This document shows positions 50,031 to 60,609 of a DNA stretch of 64,000 nt, piece after piece. The position numbers and the translations under genes were made by a program. Position 1 is the first letter of the stretch. Each line of letters begins with the position of its first letter. The DNA comes from Macropodus opercularis (Eukaryota > Chordata > Actinopteri > Anabantiformes > Osphronemidae), in contig CM061100.1 in the NCBI GenBank assembly GCA_030770545.1, forward strand, positions 10,630,501 through 10,694,500, read 5' to 3'. The notes beneath the pieces were generated by a model that saw nothing but the letters and a program-made list of their open reading frames with translations, was not told the DNA's origin and made no database searches.

Positions 50031-50761
50031 TTCCTGATGAACTCAGCCGCCTGCTTCACAATGCAGTCTGATTGCCAGGGTTGAACTCACATATGGTCCG
50101 TGTTTGGTGGGTCCAAATGACAGGACCAATTCTTGCCTGGAGAGAAAACGGGTGGGGGTGTTGGACTTACATGATTACTACTGGCTCCCCTTCGTTTTTG
50201 ATTTTATTAGCTTTAAATGTGGCTTACTTGGAAATGCGCCAGCATGATCTGACTGTCACACTCTTGGTTCCTTACTACCTGCTGAGATCGGACCAGGTGT
50301 GTTGTTAACTTTTGATTCATCACTCTTAACTGCTGTTGTTTTGTTTAATAAGTAGCAGTTGTGCCCAAAGCCAAGCTGCATTAGTCTTCACGACAGTCCC
50401 ACTTCATTACAGTGCCTCAGAATTATCTCACTGCCTCACAAATCCCGCCAATTAATTTGGAACCCATTTACTATTCAGGGTACTTGGAAAGAGGCTCCAT
50501 TGCCCCACCACCCAGAACCAGGCCAGAGTAAACTACAGGGAGATTGCAAGTGACACAGCTCCAGCTTTGTCCAAAAATGTGCGTGTGTGTGTACACACGC
50601 ATTGTTTTCTGTGTAGTGCTTTCAATATGAGCATGGCAGTAAAAGGCCATGTGGTGGGCCTCTGGTTGGGGGCAGCATGTGTTTGCAGTCCTTGTGGTTA
50701 CACAGCGGGATTTGAGACTTGAGGCTGAGGTAGAGGGAAGAACGAGACTAAAGACAGAGGT

Positions 50762-50790
50762 TGTGTGTGTGTGGGGGGGGGGGGGGGGGG
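50762..50790. repeat. (GT)6 then G18
   Basis: Simple sequence, quadruplex-prone on the plus strand. Confidence 0.9.
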
Positions 50791-50904
50791 TTATCGTGAA
50801 GCTAAAGCGGCTCCCAGCTCCTGTCGTGAGGTCCTGCAGAGGTGAGGAGGGTCACAGAGAGGGAGCTTGTTAGCCTCAACAAGTTCAGTGCTCCCTTCGC
50901 TCTA

Positions 50905-50971
50905 ATTGGCTATCCAGGATCAGTGCTGTCCCTAGCTGCTTCCTGCGAGGTCAGGAGCCAGAGGGGCCAAT
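50905..50971. promoter_or_regulatory. ATTGG / AGGTCA / CCAAT cluster
   Basis: An inverted CCAAT box (ATTGG, 50,905-50,909), one exact AGGTCA half-site (50,948-50,953) and a forward CCAAT in GGGGCCAATGGCCGCC (50,967-50,971) occur within 70 bp. This is about 0.9 kb from the CpG pocket at 50.0 kb. A candidate NF-Y-bound regulatory site by motif content only. Confidence 0.25.
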
Positions 50972-53284
50972 GGCCGCCAAGTTGTAGATTATTTAACATG
51001 ACCTCATTCATCAGAGCTCACGCCACAAATTTTAACTCTGCATCACATCTCATGTAAAGAAGAGACAAGTTGTTTTTTTTAAATAAGCCAGTATGTTGCG
51101 TACTAGGGGCCGGAGAACTGGGGTTTGTCAGAACTAGGATAAGAACCGCTCAATGTTTATTTAATAGGCTCTTCTACTTATCAGCTACTCTGAGATGTAT
51201 TTGTTGTGGTTCCCAAGAGTCACAACTTCCTTTTGCTAGTTGTTAAAATGCGGTTGTAGATTTCACTTTACACATTTGTCCTTTCAAAACGGAAATTCTC
51301 TTTGTGGAAAGATTTCATTGAAGGTAAATTTTTCTCAATGTTGTTTCCTAAAGATCTATTATATATATATATACACAATAAGAAGAGCGTAGAAACGGTT
51401 ATGGATTCACTTTTTTACTCACTTGCTCTGTTGGTTTTTCATCTGAGCATTTACTCATACCTGACACTGGAACCCCAGTGGCTTGGCCTCTGGAAGCTGG
51501 CTGCCACAGGAGCAGCAGCTACAGTAGGATGCGCCTGCAGAGGTGGAGGTCTCCGCTGGCACAGAGTGACGGCAGCGATCCATGGCGGGTCACTAGAAAT
51601 CAGGGCGACTAAGCCTATGATAACTCTCTGAGCCTATAATCCCCCAGCAGCACCATCAGAGTGAAATGCTATCTCATTGTAACAGCTTCAACATAGCGAA
51701 AAGCGACTGGAGATAGAGGAGTCAGGCGGAAAGTGGCTTTGGCCTAGCTTTCATGTAGTCATTGTCATCACCACAGCGTAATTACGGGCGGTAGAGTTGA
51801 GCATTGCGAGTTGAACTGAATTTTTAACTGAGTTCAGATTCTCAAAGGCCATTATTACAAGTTTAAATTAGAATCATGCTACTGCAAAAGAAACAACATT
51901 TAAATTTAAATTATCAAGGGTATCGCATAATTTCACAGCTAATGAATTTTTAAGCAGAATACAAATTTACCCATTGTTCCTAACCCCTTTAATGTCTGAG
52001 AGGACTATTATTTCAAGCACAAAAGTAATTTTTATTTTAAATATATTTTTCAACTTTGTTTTTAGATAATATATTCTTTCTGAGGCCGTTTTTGCAGATG
52101 TGGTGAAATTTCATTCTTCCGCAGATTACAACCCTCCTCTGAGTTGATCCTGACCCCTCGAGTGAGTTTTACAGTATAGTGTATGAGAGACTTTGCATCT
52201 GGAAAGAGGAAGAAAAGAGAAACCCTGCATTTTTTATTAACATCAATTAAACATGAATAAGCAAGTCCTCATTCTTCAGGCCCCATGTTGCCGAAGATGG
52301 AACAGTATGTTAATCACAGCAAAGCACTTTTGGTTCCACTGAAATATATGGGCAATATAACGAATGCCATGAATATAAATTAATATGTACATCTTAACCC
52401 AGATGCCTCAGCCTTGATTCTACCACGACCGTGGCCCAATCACAGCAACTGTATATAAAACATCAGAAAAATAGAACAGCAGCGCTTGCATTGTCATTCC
52501 AGCTCTCCTGACTGCTTAAGCCTGATGCTGAGTGCCATGTTTATATCCGCAAGGCTGGCTAAAGTGTTTAGGGCCACTGGCCTCTTCTAACCGCAGATAA
52601 ACATTGAGCAATTGGGATATGAAAGAACTGCATGTGCATCTCATTTAAAAAACAGCAGTGAGCCCAGCCATTAAACTGCACCAACAAACTGTGGGAAAAT
52701 ATTCCATTGCAGGAATAAATAATTAAAAACACCAAAACGTGTTGTGATAGATGAATGTGATCATGATTGAGATTGCAGAAAGACGTAATCGTGATAGAGG
52801 CCGTCTGTCACAGTGCCCTTTTGTTTTTTTTATAAAATAATAGAGAACTTAAAGTATTTGCAATAAACATAGATTAGCCAATAGCAGAATCAGACCTTTG
52901 GACAAGTCTTCTTGTCCAACCATCCATTTCCTGGTTCTTTTTTTTTTTCTTGTCTTTAGAAAATTGTAATGTTTGAACACATTGCTTGGTTACATGAAAT
53001 TGTGCTCAGTAAATGATAAAAAATTAACCCATCATTTGATATGAATTCATATGAAGTTTCTGTTTCTGTTTGTGTTCACTGGCCTGTGTGTTAACTAGGT
53101 GGTGAGCAAGCTCAGGTGTTTCAGAGCCGTCTGGGAGCTTGCGCTGTTAACGGTGGTCCAGGCTGTTCCTTCTCTCACCATGGTCAGTTGCCTTTTGCTT
53201 CGGCAATGGGAATTTCAAGGACAACAACAGCTACAGATGATCTCTTCCCTGCTTGTTCCCCCATAGAGGAGGACAAGCAGAGGT

Positions 53285-53378
53285 GAGAGAGAGAGAGAGA
53301 GAGCGAGACAGAGACAGCCTTTCGGGGGTATTGGAGGCAGAGAGAGAGAGAGGTGATAGGAGAGGGGGGGGAGGACTG
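53285..53378 (+). repeat. GA-rich low-complexity tract
   Basis: (GA)n at 53,285-53,303 is followed by further GAGA stretches around 53,338-53,352 and a G8 run. The minus-strand frame through it is Ser/Leu/Pro low complexity and not a gene. Confidence 0.85.
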
Positions 53379-55396
53379 TTGGTATTTTGATGCTAAAGTG
53401 ATTTGACACGCTTGGCATTATAACCAGCTTGGCAATGGGGGGAGGAAGGGCCAGCGCAACCGAGCGTTTGATCCGAATGTCACCAAAGCCGATCTCATGA
53501 AGTGGAAGGTCAGTAGCGTAGCACCTGCCACCCCTCTATGCACAGGCTCCACCCTTGCCCTGCTGCAAAGGGCAGGCCAAAATCTGAGGGGCGTAGGGTT
53601 GAAGATGAAGGTTCAGCAAGGTCTTAGAAAGACGTGTATGAGTATGGTGTCACATGCCTCCTGCCGCACGGCAACAGGCCCACCCGAGTGTGCTAATGCA
53701 AGGCCAGTACATGCTGAGATGTGAAAGGTGGAAGTGAGGGAGAAGTGTGTGCAACTCCCACATGCTTTTCTCCTCGGAAAGTCACTTCTTGAGATGCATG
53801 GAGAAAGAGAGGTGGGGGTGATGGTAATGCAGTGGCTAATGGAAATATCTTGTCAGGATTTGGTGTTAGTCTGAGAAGCCTTATGCCCTCGAGGAGGAGA
53901 CTGTGGCCACTGTGGCTTTAGCTCCAGTTATACCAAACAAATGGCAACAATTGAAATGCATAAAGTCTTTATGTCTGAAATCTAAAGCTCGTACTAGTTC
54001 TTTTAGGTAGGAGCAAACAACTGTGGAAGGTTCATTAAGATATATATATATATTTTAATTGGAATGAACTTAGACACTCTCTAGTCGACTCACCCTTGTG
54101 CTTGAGGCATGGAGAGATCTGGGGCATTGGTGGAGAGAAGTGTTCCAGAAAGTTGACCTTTAGTGTTCATGCAGGTGCCTCAGTCAATGGGACTGTGTGA
54201 TGGAGTAGAGTCTGTGTAAAAGTGCACCAAACGCCACAGGGGCGTCATGTCCACAAGTCCATTACAGTCACTGATATTGAGCTAATTGACTAATGTGGAT
54301 GTGCAGCAGCGGTGGTATGACTTTTAAAAGAGGATCAGGAAAACAAGACTAGTACCCGCAGAGGCTAGTGGAGACCGAGAGAGATTATCAGACAGGAAGA
54401 GGGCCAAAGTCAAAGTTGAAACTCAGTGGCTCAGCATTGACGTATCTCTGGCTGGTATTTATCAGATGGTTTTGCCTGGTTGGTTCAGTTAGTGGAGACC
54501 TTTATGAGTCATACTGATTAGATAGTTCACAAATCTTTAAGGTGACAATACATGAACTGAACACATAAAAACAAGCAATTCATATATAAACATACCCAAC
54601 CAACTATAACCAAATGCCATGTGACAGCACTGAAGCACTGAAATTGTTAATTAGGTAAAGTTTTGATTTTGCATTTCGTCAAAATGCAGCAAACCTGTGA
54701 TATATCTGATAACATCAACTGTCAGTTGACTTGCTTGCTTTTCCCATAACTTTGTAACAAGTTAAACATTTACATGACTGTTTTGTATTAAATATGGTAA
54801 AACCATTTGGAAGATCTGCAACACTTACTGTAGGCTCATTCTATTAATGCATGCCAAATAAAGATCTCCTCTCCCAGGGAGGCAGTGGCATCAGTACAAG
54901 AGCATGTTGCCAGAAAGAAAAGCTGCCATCGATCTATGTAATTCTTTTGTGTTTGCTATTTGCCAGGCTGGTCTGTTTATAGTTATGTTTGTGCCTGTAC
55001 ACATATGTTGTGTGTACTGTATTTAAAAGACTCTGTGATCTCTGTGTCCCTGGCAGCTGTGCTTGACAGTGCTGCACATAAAGCATGTGTGTTCTGTTCT
55101 ACCCAGGCAAGTGATTAGAAAGCCAAAAAACTTGTTTGGCATCTGCACTGTGATTTGTTTGCCACCCTCCAATGTAAAGAGTTCATCGCGGTGTTATATT
55201 ATAGAACATTTATGTCAAAGGCAATATGAGCAGGAGCAGCTGCCTGTAACTCAAGCTGATAATGACTCTGTATTTGTGTTTATTTAACACCCTCCCTTCC
55301 ATCTGTTCCATGTATTGTGATACACTCACAAGACACGTGTGTGTGAGCCTGATGATTACACAACAGCCAGACCAGTTTTGTGGTGGCAGCCTCTCA

Positions 55397-55580
55397 CCCG
55401 ACACCAACGCGATGCCAATTCCGTTATTCACACTTTGCTCAGCGGCGCAGCTCACGAATCGAAACCGGCGGTATCAAGTGCCAGAGACACACGTGTAAAC
55501 ACACCGACGGACAGTGGACGCGTGCGTAAATCCACACACAGCGCTTACAGAGATGCGATTAGCGCAGGCGGAAACGTATG
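55397..55580. promoter_or_regulatory. CpG-dense pocket
   Basis: About twenty CG dinucleotides occur in 180 bp (ACCAACGCGATGCC, CAGCGGCGCAGC, CGAAACCGGCGG, GGACGCGTGCG, ATTAGCGCAGGCGG) in a window that is otherwise strongly CpG-depleted. CpG retention of this kind suggests an unmethylated regulatory site or a recent insertion. No coding sense was recognised in any frame. Confidence 0.3.
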
Positions 55581-56530
55581 CAGCCTACAGTACTGACAGC
55601 GTTCTACTTGACAGAGCAAGAGATGATTGTGTTTTTATGCACTCCATCTGTCTGGTGAAAAAGATCACTGGGGTTAAAACACAGACAAACAACTCTATTA
55701 CCGCTGATGGGACCTTGGTGTTTTGTGATAATTAGCTGTTTGTTGATATCTGCATCTTACTACCTGTCTTTATAGCTATTATTTGTGAGCAGCACATTTA
55801 CTATGTGGGAGTGCAAATATTAATGCCCGCATCAGCGCTGCAGGTTACATAATGACTGTAACCTGAATTGCACTCTATTCTCTGAGCACTGAATTTATAA
55901 CACTGCTTTACAGCTCCCTGCTATCCGACTGTGTGGATTACCACTAAAGATGTTCGCTCCGTCTGAACTATAGAGCTGAGAACTTAACTTTGGCCTTCTT
56001 TAATGACTGGGGGAAAACAATCACGTCTGAATGAGTTTTTTATCTCACAGAATGCTGCTTAATGTGTAACCAAGTCGTCGGCAAGTTGTTTGTGTGTCAG
56101 CACAACTCATAACGAGGTACAGATTTTCATAAAACCTTACATAACCCTGGGATATGTATCTTTTTTCTCCAACATGATATCCTCTGTGATCATTCTTAAA
56201 ATTTCTGAGCTTTTTGTTTCTTAGGATTTAGATACATGAGTATTTTGCTTTGTTATAAGTACTTAAAGTCTTAAGATCACAACTACAGCAATGATCTGTG
56301 TGTGACTGTACATTCGTAAACTTGCGAGCTGGCCTGTAAAATATGTCTATGCACAGAGGAAATGTACATAACATTCGATGGATTTCATGTCTGGCAGTTA
56401 TTAAGAATAACAGGGGAGTTTTCGCAGATGGTGCCATATCAAATATTAAAAGATTCCAGGGAAAATTCAATTCAAGATCAAGCAAGGAGACAGAACAATG
56501 TCGATATTTTTCTCTATGAACAGGGGGTAA

Positions 56531-56680
56531 AACCGCATGGACGCGGTCAGGAGAGCTATTTTGACCTAACAGAAGACAGTGGTCGGGGGCCGCTTATGGC
56601 GTGGCGAGACGGAAGGCGGCTTCAAGTCTTTGTCAGAGCATTCTTCAAAGTCGCAGCGCACGCGGAGCGGCCGCTTCGAG
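56531..56680. promoter_or_regulatory. CpG-dense pocket with a NotI-type site
   Basis: About sixteen CG dinucleotides lie in 150 bp, including GCGGCCGC at 56,667-56,674. It is 1 kb from the similar pocket at 55.4 kb. It overlaps an ATG-initiated plus-strand frame of 131 codons (56,362-56,757) whose product is not recognised. The frame may simply be long because the block is GC-rich and stop-poor. Confidence 0.3.
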
Positions 56681-58177
56681 AGGAAAGAGAAGATCTAAAT
56701 AAAAGTGACAGTAAACAGCATTGCTCATGTTTCCCTCTCACCAGAGGAGAATGTTGACACCAGTAAATCCTTGAGGGTGTTTTATCCTCTGCTCCATGCT
56801 GTGCATCAGTCTGCGTTTGCAGTTTGAATGATGCAAGCTTTCACTTCACTTCAACATGTGAGGCTCACTGATGAATGCGGATGCCTGTGCGTTATCCTGC
56901 ATGCGCTGTACTCAAAGTTTCATTTTCTCCATTAATTAGTTTTTTTCTTTTTTTCAAAAATGCTTATTTGTTATACATTTGCGTTCACAATTCACACAGT
57001 GATGGAGTGTAAGCCAAAAATCACATCTGTACCTCCGTACACAGGATAAGTGAGCAGGTTTGTAGTTCCTCTGTGTGTTTACTTCCATGTTCTATATTAC
57101 AGGTCCCTTAGCACCACACACTAGGAAGCCAAAGGGCCCTGCCTTCCTGTTTATGTGCTGCCGGGAAGTTAAAGGAAAAGCATAAGAAATGAGGGGGAAA
57201 TTAAAAATACACTCAGTCAGCATGAAAATACAGCCATCCAATTGTGACTGACAAGAAATGTATACACACAAAATGCTCGAAGGCAACAGTTTATTTATCC
57301 TCTTTCCTGGAACTCATCATAATGTTTTCACATATTCAAGTGTCTCTGAAGTCGCCTAATGCGACAGTGTTTGATATCTCTTCCCTGTTTCCCCCTCATT
57401 AGACCGTGAATCCTGGAGCAAAGTGTAACTAGGAGGCTGGCCTGCCGCTAATGATGCATTGAAGTACCAATCAATCAACGTGCCTCTGCTCTCTGTCTTT
57501 TTGTTTCTAGTTTTAGCGAGAATGTTGCTAAGCTGGAAACGCATTCATGAAATTTATGCAAAATAAAATGCAAACTAGCGTATTTCTGTGAATATGTAAT
57601 GAGGCTTTTAATATGATTTCTGATTCATCTTAATTGAAACCGTGCTTTAGACACTTTTTGTTTCAGTTCTCTCTTTCTTTTTTTTTCTGCTTTAGTTCCA
57701 CTCACTCTTTGACTTTTATCCCTGTCTCTGTTTCTCTTTCCCCTCTATCCATCCCCCTCTTTATCTCTGTGTTAGTAGACCTCAATCACCTTCCAGCGGA
57801 TGTGCTTCTTGACCAACTACGGTCTTGGATTGATTCTTCTGCCTGTTCTGTTCTGTCTTGTTTACACAGTGCACGCTCGCCTGCGTCCAAATGTAACGTT
57901 GACCTTTCACACGCATGGAGCTCATCCTCTTTATCCTGCATCACTGTGCAGCTGACAAGTCAATCAGAGACGATCATGTGGGAAAGTTTCACTAAGGAGA
58001 GCAGAAAAATACTCAAGTCTGCGGGAGCCGGGATGATGAGGAGAAAAAGGAATGTTCTCCTTAGATGTTTGTGTCCATATAGTTTCATCGCCCCTGATGG
58101 AGGGATTATTTATTCGGAAAGACAGAGGCGGTGTTGTGCAGCCTCTGCCTCATGAATCAACTGATTCCCTGATCTTC

Positions 58178-58220
58178 TGACCTATAGCTCCTCCTGGTCA
58201 GGTCTGCAGGTCAAAGGTCA
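58178..58220 (+). promoter_or_regulatory. Perfect DR1 AGGTCA-A-AGGTCA with extra half-sites
   Basis: AGGTCA at 58,208-58,213 and AGGTCA at 58,215-58,220 are separated by a single A. This is the ideal DR1 for RXR homodimers and PPAR:RXR. Two more half-sites lie just upstream: TGACCT at 58,178-58,183 and TGGTCA at 58,195-58,200. The site is 31.9 kb into rxra intron 1 and only 0.32 kb from a DR2, which suggests one nuclear-receptor enhancer. Occupancy is inferred. Confidence 0.55.
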
Positions 58221-58543
58221 TCTCTGAAGCTTGTTTCATGGAGCAAATGTGTCAATCGACCATATGTTTATGGAAGACTGGACACGTTCAGGATTATATT
58301 TGCATCAGGGTGTCAGCGCTTTTACATTTACTTACAGCTTATAAATGCTGAAACAATGTTGTGTAATATTTTCAAAAAAGGTTTCTTAAGGTTTGTGACT
58401 TTATCTGTATTAGCACTATTTTTATCGTTTGAGTACGTGTTCAGTTAGTTTCTGAACATTCTGTTTTCATTGCTCAGCTAACCTGCTCGATCATGCGATG
58501 CCTTTCTCACTGTTCTGTCAACCCTCTACTGATGACAACCATT

Positions 58544-58557
58544 TGACCCGGTGACCC
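58544..58557 (-). promoter_or_regulatory. Perfect DR2 GGGTCA-CC-GGGTCA (RARE type)
   Basis: On the minus strand two GGGTCA half-sites are in direct repeat with two bases between them, a spacing used by RAR:RXR. A further single TGACCT lies at 58,716-58,721. With the DR1 at 58,208 it gives six or more half-sites in about 540 bp. Confidence 0.5.
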
Positions 58558-58721
58558 CTGGCGGCCTACCACATTCACCTACTAGCGCTAATCTTCAACC
58601 CCAAAATGCTCCTCTTTGTGCTTGACGAATTGTGACCACAAGAACAAGTCTTGGTTTGGTTCGCTGCTTTGCTGTCGGGCAGTAGCAGGGTTGCAAAAAG
58701 AAAAAAAAAAAAAGCTGACCT

Positions 58722-60582
58722 CTCGCTTAAGGTCTGTCCATTAGCATACTTGTTCATGTATGTTTCCTTTTCTGCCACCGTCTTGCTTTTTTCCCTTTAC
58801 TCCTTGCAGCACTACTGCTAAGGCACAGGAGAAATGGAGACGGAAAAAAAAGAGACAGATCGAGAAATCTGATGTATTCTACAGGGGATTGTGGGAACCC
58901 ACTGATAAAGGCTTGCATCTTAATCCATCCTAAGGCCTGTCTTATGGTGTACTATGAGCTTTCATGTGATCATTACGGGTTTGTCTGCATGCACAGCCAC
59001 ATGCACACTCTAGGTATATTGTGTGTGCGCGTCTGTTTCAGTATTTGAAATGTTAATGTTTTCTTTTCCTGCAATCAGTGTTGCTGTAGTCCAGTTCTTT
59101 CGAATCTTTTCGTCTTAAGGCTCTAAAAGATTTTCAGACAACTATAGAAACACAATACGCCTCTTCATTTTGACAACAAGGCAACGCTACTACACTCCGA
59201 GTGCATAACGACTTGTTTTATGGCTCATAAGAGTATTAAAAGCACTAATTAATATGCTGCAATTTTCCCTCTAATGCAGTGCACTAGGTAAGGATGTCTC
59301 CTCCTTGAGCTTTAGTGGAATTTGGCCGCTGTGCACCAGGGGGAGGAGAGCAGGGAGGCGCTCATCTTGTTTCAGTGCTTTATGAGTCTGACGTGTATGT
59401 CTGTAATTGCGGTTATGGGTGATTAAACTCCCGATGCCCCTCAGGATCCACAGCCAGCTATCAGTCAGCGTCTGGCCCAGCCACACAGTGCTCGCTCTCA
59501 GTGCTCACAGTGGTTCATCTCCGTGCCTGTACCTCAACCGCATGTGATTTTTAAAAAATTATTTATTTTTTGTTATTTAAAATCAGTGAGTCATTGTATT
59601 GGTGAAACGTCACAAAAGCCCTTTGCAGTTTCACAGGAGCTTGAAAGAATGTTTCTATTCGAGTGCATCACCTTGGGCCGTGGATGTTTGAAACATTTTT
59701 CTTTTACTATTAACACTGAATGCACAAGAGAATACAATTATTACAGTAGTTTCAGCTCCACTGTGTTATGCAAACATTCTTATGACCACAAGAGAACGAT
59801 AGTCCTTGGTACCCATGCAACATTGCACAGCACAGCATGTGATGCTTAGTGACTGTCTAAAAGTCTTCTTTACTGGCTAATGTGAGTGTGTTCCCTCCAT
59901 CTTATCGGTGTTTAGGACATCCTCCAAAGCTTCTGTATAACATCTGCAAGTGATACTAGTGACTCTTCGCGGCTTCTCGGGTAACATAACTAGGGCACCC
60001 GTTCAGACATCTCAGAAACATTCATATACGAAACGCAGGAGATGTAATGCCTGTGCGTTATTTAGGTTTCAAGTGGGCGGATGGAAGCGAATATTGGAAC
60101 GAAGAATCGGTTGATGGTTTCATGATAGCTGCATGTTTGCGCGTACATAGACGTTGGCAGTGTCCTATATATAGCTGCAAAAAAAAAGGAGGCCTCGAGC
60201 CCTCCACTTCCTGGTCTAATTGGCATCTTAATCATTTCTCTGTTGGTGGGATATCAGTGTGTATATGTATGCTTGTGACAAGGTCCACAAGTTATCGCAA
60301 GAGGCAACGTGTGACCGCTGGAGTACTGTCCTCCTCACTGTCCTGGTGGGACAGGGGGTTTCTCTCAACTGAAGAGTGATAGGCAGCCAAGCTTTTGAGC
60401 CTTAGCCTCTTGCAAAGATTTGAATCCAAATAAAACACATCAGCATGTGTGTGGTAATTAGGAGCTGAGTGTCTTCATGTGTGTTATCTGTCAGTGGCCT
60501 CCTCCCATTAGTTTGCAGACTTGGCTGAGCCTTTCTCTTCTTGTGATGTTTGGATGTATTCCACCAACCCCCACCCTTGCCA
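58722..60582. other. Intronic DNA, nothing recognised
   Basis: Ordinary AT-rich sequence. The longest frames (108 and 110 codons, plus strand) have no domain, no splice-framed structure and ordinary composition, and I see no repeat family. Confidence 0.6.
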
Positions 60583-60609
60583 CCCCCCCCCCCCCCCCCC
60601 CCCCCCCCC
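60583..60609. repeat. Poly-C run
   Basis: C27, the longest homopolymer in the window. Its length is likely to be unreliable and polymorphic. Confidence 0.95.

Noticed and set aside
57634..58155. Longest open frame in the window (about 173 codons, plus strand)
   Set aside because: It opens at TTG, begins in a pyrimidine-rich low-complexity tract and has no recognisable domain or splice framing; the first internal ATGs are late.
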